From Candidatus Adlerbacteria bacterium (GTDB lineage Bacteria; Patescibacteriota; Minisyncoccia; Phycocordibacterales; SBAW01): a stretch of DNA of 40,035 nucleotides. Position 1 is the stretch's first letter. Every line of letters starts with the position of its first letter. Location: NCBI GenBank assembly GCA_903878285.1, contig CAIRHB010000042.1, forward strand, positions 1 to 40,035, given 5' to 3'. The translations under genes and the position numbers were made by a program. Below the pieces are notes generated by a model. The model saw nothing but the letters and a program-made list of their open reading frames with translations. It was not told the DNA's origin and ran no database searches. Of this stretch, positions 1 through 8,675 are shown piece after piece.

Positions 1-2
1 CA

Positions 3-71
3 GCAATACAAATCGACGATATGATGAGTGTGCAACAAGGGCATAGTGCAAAAGAGCTAGCTTGTAACTGA
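3..71 (+). CDS. Possible C-terminal end of an ORF beginning before the window (AIQIDDMMSVQQGHSAKELACN*)
   Basis: Frame 3 is open from the window edge to TGA at 69-71, but too short to be conclusive. Confidence 0.2.
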   Translation, partial: AIQIDDMMSVQQGHSAKELACN

Positions 72-73
72 CT

Positions 74-877
74 CTATTGTACGTGCTCTTTTTGCGTTTG
101 GTGGCTGTAATGAACAGTGGAGGAGTTTTGAGATTCACGGGATATAATCTTGTGCGTGCCCTTAACGGATCGCTTCACATGGGCGAAAAACGCCTCGATA
201 TTGTTTACATGTACCGCCCCTCGGACATGCTCGCCCTTGCTGTGATTGACGGTGTGGCGCTCGTAGCCCTTGGCTGCTTTCTCTAGGCGGTTGGTCTGGT
301 CGGTCATCAAGAAACTTGCGGGCTCGACATACTCGGCGAGAAACTCGCGGTGTGCCTGTGCGGTAGAGTCCGCTACCACCTGTGCACGGATATTGCCGCC
401 GCGCTCTTTTGCAGCCATCACCACCGTCTTGTTTTTCATCACGCCCTTGGTGCGGTTGCTGATGCCACCCAGATAGCCCGTGTCCATCTCGACAATGCCC
501 TTGAGCTTGCCGTTGTTCTGCCCGAGTGCCTTGCGGATAAGATGGAGCATACGCCATGCGGTCTTGTAGGTAACCTCAAGCTCGCGCTCTAGCTCTTTGG
601 CTGACTTGCCGCTCTTGGAGCTGGAGAAAGACAGGATAGCTGCAAACCACACCGTAAGCGGGGTATCGCTCTTGTGGAATATCGTTCCTGCAGTCGGGGC
701 AATCTGAAAGCGGCATTTGGAGCACTGGTACTGCTTGCGCCCTGCTATGCGCTTGTACGAGCCACCACAGGAGCACTGGCGGGTGTGTTGTGCGTCAAAC
801 AGGAAGTCCAAACACACATCATCGTTGGGGAAGTCCTTAGCCAAGCTTTTAATGCCGTATCGTTGTTCTCGCTTCAT
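74..877 (-). mobile_element. IS1595/ISXO2-like DDE transposase
   Basis: N-terminal zinc-ribbon-like CSCGGSYKRIAGRKQYQCSKCRFQIAPTAGTIFHKSDTPLTVWFAA, then KTAWRMLHLIR, MDTGYLGG and HVNNIEAFFAHVKRSVKGTHK, as in ISXO2-like transposases; terminal inverted repeats not identified. Confidence 0.85.
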
Positions 878-922
878 ATACTCCTATCCTAGTCGATAGT
901 AGTTATGTTGTCAAGGGATAAG

Positions 923-931
923 TGTGGATAA
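923..931. promoter_or_regulatory. Perfect DnaA-box 9-mer TGTGGATAA
   Basis: Exact match to the reverse complement of TTATCCACA, in the intergenic region upstream of the 982 gene. Confidence 0.5.
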
Positions 932-981
932 CTTCGCGCTTTTTTGTGTCGAAATGCAAAACTGGCAGTACTATAGAGAAT

Positions 982-3621
982 ATGAAATCGCCAGGAAGAG
1001 GAAGTCCAAAACTACCCGCCGCGGCGAATGAGAATCAAGACCCCAAGGTCGTATCTTTCGCTAAAACATACGAAAAGAAACATGGAGCATCCCTTACAGC
1101 AGATCTGGCAATAAGAGAGGCTGCACGAGAACCTGGGGGCGCAACAAAAACAGAGACGGAAGAGCCGATCGCAGATATAACTCCTGCTGTGACAACACCC
1201 AGCCACGGAGAAGCGCCTGCTTTTATACCGCCAAATGTTGCCACTAGAGAAGCCGCAAAAACACCAGCACCTGTCCCCGCAACCGAGGCTGCTGTAACAG
1301 TAGCACCACCTGAATCAGTGAGTACTGTCACTCCAGCACCAGGGCTAGAAAATGTCCCGAAAGCAGAGAGAACTCCTGCAACAGTAGAGGTACCTTTGAC
1401 CGAAGAGCAGCTGAATCAGCGCCTTGGAGAGATGCGTAGCAGTTTGGTAACAGCAGAGGTTTTTGCTGCAGAGAATAAGATTGACAAAAAATACAAAAGT
1501 AGGGCTAAAAATGATCTGGGTACCTTTGTTCCACTAGAAAAAATTGAGGAAGTGGCATTAGTAGGGGGGCAACATATTGGCTTAGTCAATGGACGGAGGA
1601 TTTCACTAACCCAAGCAGAAGTAAATCTCCGCGAAGCTCGACGTGCACACTCCGCGCTTCAAGAAGAGTCGGCACGCCGAATTGTCGGCACTGGCGCTGT
1701 CGCTAATTTTGAGAAAACGAAAGAGATGTTTGCTTTTGTCTCTAAAGAACGCGCAGAAATTGCGCGTCTTGTCGCAGAGGAAAAGGGTGGGAGAGACCCA
1801 GGCGCACTTAAAAAAGTAGGGCGCTTCATAGCACAAACGTGGGCAAAAACACCGCCAATAGCACGTGCTGCATTATTAGTGCCAACATTGCTTCTTTCGC
1901 CCACCTTTACCGGTGCCGCTATTGGTGTTTGGGGAACAAGCGCGATAGCTCGCGCCGTCATTGCACCACATCTACTAAAAGGGACGGGGTCAATACTCAA
2001 TTGGTGGTACGATAGCCGAAAAGAAAAGGCAGTGGGGCATACGTTGGCATCTTTTAACCCAAACAACCTAAGCGCGACTATTAAAGAACTTGAGGGGCAT
2101 ATTGCCAAACGCGCGAAATCTGCAGAGCGTACAAGACTTTACCAAACCCTTTTTGCCTTGGGCGCTGGTGGCGCATTAGGGTATGGGGTAGGTCATGAGT
2201 TCAGTGAGATCACTGGATATAGAGGCATGGCGCATGCTAACGCTGAGGAAACACGCGTGTTGCCGTTGGTCGTGGATGCTAATGGTACGCGTCTGCCAGC
2301 AGCAAGACCGTGGACACCTCCAGCAGAACAAGGTGCGGTTACTACTAACGGAGTCACGGTGCGAACCAACTTAACAAATTATGAAGATGCTCAAACTTCT
2401 ACTGGCACAAGAATAAATGTTGGTGATGGTTTTTGGGACAAGTTTAAAGAGTGGTTTAACCCGAAGCCTGCTGTGCCAGGAGGTGGGTCGACAGACGCAC
2501 TAGTATCTGCGCCTACTGGAGGAGTAGCGAGCAATGTTGCCTCGCCCGACCTGTTGCATGCAAATACAGAAATACATGGAACGGTATGGAAAACATTTGA
2601 GGATCAATTAAATCAATCGGATCAGTTTAAAGGTCTCACACAGGCACAGAAAGAGTACATCATCGACGGCAACATTCGGCACTTGCGCGGGCTTGGACAT
2701 GATAGACTCGTAGCATTGGGTTTTAAGAATGGCAACATCGACTTGGTAGCAGACGGTCAGAAAGTGGATTTTAGTGTCTTGAAAGATGACAGTTTCCAAC
2801 AAGCGCTGCACGATAAAGCTACCGGTCTTTCCAAAGCACAACAGGCAAGCATTACTCACCAACACGCACCGCAACCACATACACCACTTCCACACGAAGG
2901 TCTCGCTGCGTCAGGGTCAGGTCGGTTGCCACCAGTTCTTCCAAATGCAGAGTCGTCTAACAGAGCATTGCTTGAATATGTAAGCGAAAAATATGGCGGG
3001 GTGTTTGCCAGAGATTTGCATGTGGTGCAAGACATGACCGCCCAGCAAGTACTCAGTGCTGAGACAATACCTGGTATCGACGCCGAAGAACTTGCTCACA
3101 TCAAAGATAGCGCGGGGCAATTGTTGCTGGATACGAGCAATAACCATAATCAGACAATTGGACAATTAGCCCGAGAGTCTGATCTCTACAGAGCGGTGAT
3201 GGATGCGCCGTCACAGCTACAGATACCACAACGGTTCGCTAAACTCATGCTTGAGCAGTATCAGGGACTGAGGGGTTTGAGCCAGACACAGCTGCACATG
3301 TCCGTGTATGACATACTACAAAGTACTGATGTCCGACCGGACACAAAAGCCCTTGTTGACACCATGTTGAAACATACCGGCGCTAGCAATCTGCGCATGT
3401 CTGTTCATGCACTTATATTAAGTGATATAGCAAAAAATCCCGCAACCAAAGCACTGGCTTCTGATATGGGGAACTCTGCTCTGACATCTCCCTACGCTCG
3501 ACAGTTAATCGACCAGATCGCAAAGCAGCGACCAGTGCCCTTGGCACCACACTATACTGGAACTTCTCCGTTCCCAAGCGGGACTGGCGGCATTGATACC
3601 GAACTCGGTGGACAATATTAA
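982..3621 (+). CDS. Large hypothetical envelope-associated protein with Pro/Ala/Thr-rich N-terminus and two predicted hydrophobic segments
   Basis: Long ORF; start at ATG 982 (MKSPGRGSPKLP) chosen over 922 because a -10-like TACTAT ends 7 nt upstream; hydrophobic segments ARAALLVPTLLLSPTFTGAAIGVW and TLFALGAGGALGYGVG. Confidence 0.75.
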   Translation: MKSPGRGSPKLPAAANENQDPKVVSFAKTYEKKHGASLTADLAIREAAREPGGATKTETEEPIADITPAVTTPSHGEAPAFIPPNVATREAAKTPAPVPATEAAVTVAPPESVSTVTPAPGLENVPKAERTPATVEVPLTEEQLNQRLGEMRSSLVTAEVFAAENKIDKKYKSRAKNDLGTFVPLEKIEEVALVGGQHIGLVNGRRISLTQAEVNLREARRAHSALQEESARRIVGTGAVANFEKTKEMFAFVSKERAEIARLVAEEKGGRDPGALKKVGRFIAQTWAKTPPIARAALLVPTLLLSPTFTGAAIGVWGTSAIARAVIAPHLLKGTGSILNWWYDSRKEKAVGHTLASFNPNNLSATIKELEGHIAKRAKSAERTRLYQTLFALGAGGALGYGVGHEFSEITGYRGMAHANAEETRVLPLVVDANGTRLPAARPWTPPAEQGAVTTNGVTVRTNLTNYEDAQTSTGTRINVGDGFWDKFKEWFNPKPAVPGGGSTDALVSAPTGGVASNVASPDLLHANTEIHGTVWKTFEDQLNQSDQFKGLTQAQKEYIIDGNIRHLRGLGHDRLVALGFKNGNIDLVADGQKVDFSVLKDDSFQQALHDKATGLSKAQQASITHQHAPQPHTPLPHEGLAASGSGRLPPVLPNAESSNRALLEYVSEKYGGVFARDLHVVQDMTAQQVLSAETIPGIDAEELAHIKDSAGQLLLDTSNNHNQTIGQLARESDLYRAVMDAPSQLQIPQRFAKLMLEQYQGLRGLSQTQLHMSVYDILQSTDVRPDTKALVDTMLKHTGASNLRMSVHALILSDIAKNPATKALASDMGNSALTSPYARQLIDQIAKQRPVPLAPHYTGTSPFPSGTGGIDTELGGQY

Positions 3622-3645
3622 TAACGAGCAACATCCTGAACATAT

Positions 3646-3951
3646 ATGGACAAAGAAACACGGGGGAAGATGGTCGAGGAGTGGGGGTTGGCAGGGTTTT
3701 CGCAGGAGGAGCAGGATGAATTTATCGACAAGATCGGGCAGGCGCTGTATCAGAGCGTCGTGATGCGCGCAACAGACGAGATGTCTGACGAGCAGCAGGA
3801 TATCTTTGAGACATTTCTCGAGCAGGCGGGCGAGAAGGCCGACCTGTTTACCGTGCTCGACTACTTGCACACTAACGTGCAAGGGTTTGACGACATGCTT
3901 GCCGAAGAGACAGAAAAGTTGAAGAAGGAATTGCTCGCAGCAGCGGCGTAA
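3646..3951 (+). CDS. Small acidic DUF5663-like protein
   Basis: 101 aa, GLAGFSQEEQDEFIDKIGQALYQSVVMRATDEMSDEQQDIFETFLE resembles the DUF5663 pattern. Confidence 0.6.
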   Translation: MDKETRGKMVEEWGLAGFSQEEQDEFIDKIGQALYQSVVMRATDEMSDEQQDIFETFLEQAGEKADLFTVLDYLHTNVQGFDDMLAEETEKLKKELLAAAA

Positions 3952-3995
3952 CACGCAGTAGAGGAGAACAGAACGAAGAGTGGTATAGTGCCTAC

Positions 3996-6026
3996 ATGTC
4001 GCATACGGATAGGTTGAACCCTGCGCAGCGGGAGGCGGTGCTGTGTACCGAAGGGCCACTGTTGGTGCTCGCGGGGGCGGGGGCGGGCAAGACGCGCGTG
4101 ATCGCGCATCGCATTTTGGAGATCGTACAGCGCGGCACCGAGCCGGAGCATGTCCTCGCGATTACCTTTACCAACAAAGCAGCGGGCGAGATGCGCGAGC
4201 GCGTGGTTGGGCTGCTACGCGAGCAGGGCGCACTGCCTCCCGATGCGACCTCGCACTCGCGCCACGCACAAAAATCAATGCCAGGGTTTTTTGGTCGAGC
4301 GGGGGAGCCGTTTGTATCCACCTTTCACTCGCTCGGGCTGTTGGTACTCAAAGAAAACTATAAAGAGCTGGGGTATAAGCGCACGCCTGCTATATACGAC
4401 CGCACCGACTCAATGCGCGAGATTAAAGCGGCAATGAAGCAACTCGGCATCGAGGATATGGAACCAAGGACTGTCCTTGGCGTGATATCCAAGACAAAAG
4501 GGCAGGGGATTGCATTGGAAGAGTTTATCGAAAAGGGCGAGAACTTTCGCGACCGCGCGGTCGCCTCGGTGTGGAACCTCTACGACCAAGCGCTGCGAAA
4601 AGACGCAGCGGTCGACTTTGACGATCTGCTGCTGCGCTCGATGCGCTTTTTGGAGATCAACGCCGAGGCACGGGTGCGCTACCAAGCCCGTTGGACACAT
4701 ATCCATATCGACGAGTACCAAGACACCAACCGCGTGCAAGCGCAGATGGCACACCTACTGGTCGGCCCCGCGCGCAACATCTGCGCGGTCGGCGACATCG
4801 ACCAAACCATCTACGGCTGGCGCGGCGCCGAGATCGCCAACATAATCCAGTTTGAGCGGACATATCCGGGCGCCAAGGTGGTGCTGCTTGAGGAAAACTA
4901 TCGCTCGACGCAAAAAATCCTCGACGCGGCAAACACGGTGATTGCTAAAAACCCCAACCGCCCCGAAAAAAATCTCTTTACTAAAAACAGTGAGGGCGAG
5001 CAGATCGGCATCTATCAAGCCTTCGACGAAACCGACGAGGCAGGATTTATCGCGCGCAAAATCGGCGAGCTACTGCGCGATGGGCGCGGCGCGGATGGAA
5101 AGAAGTTGCAGCCGCGCGACTTCGCGGTGCTCTACCGAGCAAACTTCCAGTCGCGAGCGATTGAGGAGCAGCTACTCGCCGCAGGCGTGCCGTACCAAGT
5201 GCTCGGCACGCGCTTTTTCGAACGTAAAGAGGTCAAAGACACGCTGTCATTTATCCGCGCAGCACTCCTCGACACACCCGCCGATATCCACCGCGTGACA
5301 CAGGTGCTGCCAGGCATCGGCAAAGTCACTGCACTAAAGATCCTTGCTGGACAGGAAGACACACTGCGTGGCGCGATCGCGCAAAAAGTGCAGGCAATGC
5401 GCACACTCTTGGCACGCATCCGCGAGAAAACAAGCATGCTGCCGCCGTCGCAGTTGATTCAGTTTATCGCCACCGAGTCGGGGATGGAAAAATTATTCAA
5501 AGAAGACAAACTCGAAGGAGCAGAGCGGCTCGAGAACCTCCGCGAGCTTGGGGCATTGGCGGCGCGGTATGATGCACTTCCTACGTACATCGCCGATGAT
5601 GAGACACGCCCCGCGCTGGATGCCTTTATGGAGTCGGCGGCGCTCGCGAGCGACCAGGATGAGCTGAAAGATGAGGCGAACGCGGTGCGGCTGATGACCA
5701 TCCACGCATCCAAAGGGCTCGAGTTCCCCATCGTGTTTATTACTGGGTTCGAGGAAGGACTCTTCCCCTACGAGCGCGACTACACATCGTCGGACTCCTC
5801 TGGTTCGGGGCAGAGAAGCGGCAAGGATGACCAGGAAGAAGAGCGGCGGCTGTGCTACGTGGCGATCACGCGCGCACGCGAAAAAGTGTTCCTCACGTTT
5901 GCGTCCTACCGCACGATCTTTGGATCTAAAAATGCGACTATCCGCTCGCAGTTTATTGGCGACATCCCCGAACATCTGCTGGAGTGGGAATCGCCCGAGC
6001 GACTCGGAAAAACCATCTATTTGTAA
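3996..6026 (+). CDS. pcrA: ATP-dependent DNA helicase, UvrD/PcrA family
   Basis: LNPAQREAV, LAGAGAGKTRVIAHRI (Walker A), IHIDEYQDTNRVQ, VGDIDQTIYGWRGA, ENYRSTQKIL, MTIHASKGLEFPIVFITGFEEGLFPY, RRLCYVAITRARE. Confidence 0.95.
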   Translation: MSHTDRLNPAQREAVLCTEGPLLVLAGAGAGKTRVIAHRILEIVQRGTEPEHVLAITFTNKAAGEMRERVVGLLREQGALPPDATSHSRHAQKSMPGFFGRAGEPFVSTFHSLGLLVLKENYKELGYKRTPAIYDRTDSMREIKAAMKQLGIEDMEPRTVLGVISKTKGQGIALEEFIEKGENFRDRAVASVWNLYDQALRKDAAVDFDDLLLRSMRFLEINAEARVRYQARWTHIHIDEYQDTNRVQAQMAHLLVGPARNICAVGDIDQTIYGWRGAEIANIIQFERTYPGAKVVLLEENYRSTQKILDAANTVIAKNPNRPEKNLFTKNSEGEQIGIYQAFDETDEAGFIARKIGELLRDGRGADGKKLQPRDFAVLYRANFQSRAIEEQLLAAGVPYQVLGTRFFERKEVKDTLSFIRAALLDTPADIHRVTQVLPGIGKVTALKILAGQEDTLRGAIAQKVQAMRTLLARIREKTSMLPPSQLIQFIATESGMEKLFKEDKLEGAERLENLRELGALAARYDALPTYIADDETRPALDAFMESAALASDQDELKDEANAVRLMTIHASKGLEFPIVFITGFEEGLFPYERDYTSSDSSGSGQRSGKDDQEEERRLCYVAITRAREKVFLTFASYRTIFGSKNATIRSQFIGDIPEHLLEWESPERLGKTIYL

Positions 6027-6039
6027 TGATTTTCCCGCC

Positions 6040-6048
6040 TGTGGATAA
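6040..6048. promoter_or_regulatory. Perfect DnaA-box 9-mer TGTGGATAA
   Basis: Exact match, intergenic between pcrA and the lipoprotein gene. Confidence 0.5.
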
Positions 6049-6063
6049 CCCGCTCACCGCGCG

Positions 6064-6093
6064 CTTGACAAAAAACTGATATTGGTACTAAAT
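6064..6093 (+). promoter_or_regulatory. Candidate sigma70-type promoter of the lipoprotein gene
   Basis: TTGACA followed about 17 nt later by a TACTAAAT-like -10. Confidence 0.45.
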
Positions 6094-6171
6094 AGTGGCA
6101 GATAGTCCCTCCCTTAAAAGGTGCGAGAGGGGGACGCCTAAGTTGAAAAAGCACCACAAAGGGGGCTAAAA

Positions 6172-6399
6172 ATGTTTAATAAGATGCTCGGGGCAATCGC
6201 TCTGCTTGGGCTGCTGACCACAAGCAGCCTGTCGCTCACCGGGTGCGGCACAGTGGCCGACCCGACAGCATGGTACGGGCTCGAGCTACAGCATGCCTTC
6301 AAAGAAGGCGCACGAGGCTCGGATGAGCGTATGAGCGGGTACGCGACGGCTGCGCAACGGGGCATTAATGAGGGTTTTGCCCTGAGCGCCCAGAAGTAA
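6172..6399 (+). CDS. Small lipoprotein
   Basis: 75 aa; signal peptide MFNKMLGAIALLGLLTTSSLSLTGC with lipobox LTGC; purine-rich GGGGG upstream of ATG. Confidence 0.75.
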   Translation: MFNKMLGAIALLGLLTTSSLSLTGCGTVADPTAWYGLELQHAFKEGARGSDERMSGYATAAQRGINEGFALSAQK

Positions 6400-6412
6400 C
6401 CGTGCAGTTACA

Positions 6413-6457
6413 GACCGAGGAGGGAGGGGTGAAAATCACCATCACCCCTCCTCGGTC
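6413..6457 (+). terminator. Rho-independent-like terminator after the lipoprotein gene
   Basis: GACCGAG / CTCGGTC outer stem and perfect inner 9-bp stem GAGGGGTGA / TCACCCCTC; followed by a weak T-rich tail. Confidence 0.65.
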
Positions 6458-6530
6458 TTCCGCTATTTTAGCGTAGGCAAAAGAGTTTATTTGAGCTACA
6501 GTAGGGAGCAACAGAAGATGTCTTCATACT

Positions 6531-7304
6531 ATGCTCAAAAAGAAATCACTCGGGCAACATTTTTTACACAACGCGCACTATGTGCGGGCGGTCGCAGACG
6601 CGGGGCAGGTAGTGGCGGGGGACACCGTGCTCGAGGTCGGCCCCGGCGACGGCGCGCTCACTCGCGAGATGCTCTCGCGTGGCGCTGTCGTGCTCGCGGT
6701 CGAGAAGGATCATCGCCTGATCCCGCTCCTGCAAGAAACGTTTAAAACGGAGATCGTGCGCGAGCAGCTATACTTGATGGAGGGCGACGCGCTCGATCTG
6801 CCGCCCGCGCGCATCGGTCTGCGCTCGGGGAAGTTTAAGGTTGTTGCAAACATACCCTACAACATCACCGGCGCCCTGCTGCGGATGCTGCTGTCGGGCG
6901 AGGCGCAGCCGAGCGCTGTGGTGGTGCTGGTCCAAAAAGAGGTCGCGCGACGTATCACCGACAAAAAAGAGAGTTTGCTGTCGTTATCAATCAAAGCGTA
7001 CGGCACGCCAGAGTATATCAAAACCGTGCCGCGCGGCGCGTTCACACCGCCGCCAAACGTCGACTCGGCAATCCTGCGCGTCGCAGATATCTCGCGAACA
7101 CGCTTTGCATCACCCGAGCACGAAGCGCGTTTTTTCGCACTCATCAAAGCGGGGTTCGCTCAAAAGCGAAAACTCCTGCGCCGCAACATCGAGCGGCTGC
7201 TTGGCAGCGAAACACTTTCCCTCATGCAGCAGGCGGGCATCTCTGAAAACGCCCGCGCCGAGCAGGTGCCGCTGGAAAAGTGGCTGTTGCTTGCCGCAAA
7301 ATAA
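6531..7304 (+). CDS. rsmA: 16S rRNA (adenine1518-N6/adenine1519-N6)-dimethyltransferase
   Basis: KKSLGQHFLHN, VLEVGPGDGALTREML, VANIPYNITGALL, TPPPNVDSAI, FAQKRKLLRRN. Confidence 0.95.
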   Translation: MLKKKSLGQHFLHNAHYVRAVADAGQVVAGDTVLEVGPGDGALTREMLSRGAVVLAVEKDHRLIPLLQETFKTEIVREQLYLMEGDALDLPPARIGLRSGKFKVVANIPYNITGALLRMLLSGEAQPSAVVVLVQKEVARRITDKKESLLSLSIKAYGTPEYIKTVPRGAFTPPPNVDSAILRVADISRTRFASPEHEARFFALIKAGFAQKRKLLRRNIERLLGSETLSLMQQAGISENARAEQVPLEKWLLLAAK

Positions 7305-7313
7305 TCTCCAAAA

Positions 7314-7712
7314 TCAAGCTGGACTTACGTTCTCAAACTGCATCCGCAGACCATATAAAAAAACCGGTGGGGTAGTTGGTGTAAAACAGAAAAATGGTAT
7401 ATCAAAATTGCCCATTATTTCCTGTCCTGGATGAGTGGGCGGAATAGATGGCGTCGGGGGAACCATATTTAAAAGGGTCTCAGGTGTCCAGATATATTCA
7501 TAGGGAGGTAAAAGTGGGCTTGCTGATGGCGCCAACTGCACCCAAATCGAAGGGCCGAGGGCACTGATGCACGGCGTAAGTATTGCAATCCTGCCGCCAA
7601 ATGAGCCACCGAGCGCCTCTGCGGTGTGTGTTGGCATAAAAAGTGCAATACCGATGACGACTGCGGTGAGCGCGACCGAGAGCTGTTTGAGATGGTGTGA
7701 TAGATTGTGCAT
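7314..7712 (-). CDS. Secreted small hypothetical protein flanking the T4SS-like locus
   Basis: Start MHNLSHHLKQLSVALTAVVIGIALFMPTHTAEA is a signal peptide; GGSFGGRIAILTPC and a second Cys near the C-terminus. Confidence 0.65.
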   Translation of the reverse strand: MHNLSHHLKQLSVALTAVVIGIALFMPTHTAEALGGSFGGRIAILTPCISALGPSIWVQLAPSASPLLPPYEYIWTPETLLNMVPPTPSIPPTHPGQEIMGNFDIPFFCFTPTTPPVFLYGLRMQFENVSPA

Positions 7713-7720
7713 GTACAACC

Positions 7721-7750
7721 AGTATATACTAGAAAAACGTGCGGTATACT
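7721..7750. promoter_or_regulatory. Divergent promoter region
   Basis: Palindrome AGTATATACT 7721-7730 (TATACT on the - strand 8 nt from ATG 7712) and TATACT 7745-7750 on the + strand 7 nt from ATG 7758. Confidence 0.55.
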
Positions 7751-7757
7751 GTGAGTA

Positions 7758-8669
7758 ATGCGTGTACAAGACTATCTGCCAAGCGTGCAGTTAACACTCC
7801 TGTTTATATCGCTCGCTATCGCGGGTGGGCTTGTCTGGGCGGCTCAGGCGATCACCGCACCACAAACAGCATCCGGCACCGCTGTCGTAGCTACGTCGAC
7901 AGACGAAGCGCTCGCACGCTCGCATGACAATTGGGAAGCCTCGCTCAACGAGATCCAAGCAGCCCAAGGGACAAGCACCATGCCCGCCACGGAGGACACC
8001 GGGACAATCGACCAGATGCTCCAGGAGGCAAAGAGTTCGAACATGACCGACACCATCGCGCGCACGCTCTTGGTCAACCTGTCGAACGCCAAGTCGCAAG
8101 GGCTCGGTGACGATGTGCCGACACAGGATCAGATCATCACTACCGCGGTCAACCAGGCGCAGATGACGCAGCAAACTAAGACATACACGCTCGACGACCT
8201 CACCATCGTCCCCGACTCAAAAGCAGCAAAACACACTTACGGAAACGCGCTCGCGAGCACACGTACCGCACACTCGGCAACGGATCTGGAAAACACCTAT
8301 ATAGCTATCGACAATGCAACCTCCCAGAACAAGCCCGAGATGCTCGCGCCACTTAAGACCGCCGAGCAGGACTACCGCGATATGGCAAAGAAACTACTCG
8401 CGGTGCCTGTCCCGCAGACGCTGGCGCCCTTTCATCTCCAGCTCATTAATAATTTCAAAAATATTGCCGACACCTACCCAGGGATGGAGCAGCTGCTGAC
8501 AGACCCCGTTCGCGGATTGACCGCGATCCAGCAATACAAAACACTCGACGACCAGACACTGCAGGTGTTCATAAATATCGCTCAAGCTTTTAATAAAGAC
8601 GGTATACTCTTTACTAAGGACGAGCCGGGAGTGCTGTGGAGTGTGCTCCTGTCCGCACAGCAGCAGTAG
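7758..8669 (+). CDS. Membrane-anchored extracytoplasmic hypothetical protein, T4SS-like locus
   Basis: 303 aa, N-terminal hydrophobic anchor VQLTLLFISLAIAGGLVWAAQAI followed by a Ser/Thr-rich region; first gene of the co-directional cluster. Confidence 0.7.
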   Translation: MRVQDYLPSVQLTLLFISLAIAGGLVWAAQAITAPQTASGTAVVATSTDEALARSHDNWEASLNEIQAAQGTSTMPATEDTGTIDQMLQEAKSSNMTDTIARTLLVNLSNAKSQGLGDDVPTQDQIITTAVNQAQMTQQTKTYTLDDLTIVPDSKAAKHTYGNALASTRTAHSATDLENTYIAIDNATSQNKPEMLAPLKTAEQDYRDMAKKLLAVPVPQTLAPFHLQLINNFKNIADTYPGMEQLLTDPVRGLTAIQQYKTLDDQTLQVFINIAQAFNKDGILFTKDEPGVLWSVLLSAQQQ

Positions 8670-8675
8670 ACCACC

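Noticed and set aside
162-557. Alternative-frame ORFs within the transposase (162..557, 270..476, 350..592, 576..776, 674..899)
   Set aside because: Overlap the transposase fully and have low-complexity or Arg/Pro-rich compositions typical of shadow frames.
922-981. Upstream ATG at 922 for the 899-aa ORF
   Set aside because: The extension MWITSRFFVSKCKTGSTIEN overlaps the DnaA box and the -10-like TACTAT; ATG 982 fits the leaderless pattern better.
6491-6745. ORF MSYSREQQKMSSYYAQKEITR... overlapping the rsmA start
   Set aside because: Out-of-frame shadow ORF with Arg/Gly-rich composition over the conserved rsmA N-terminus.
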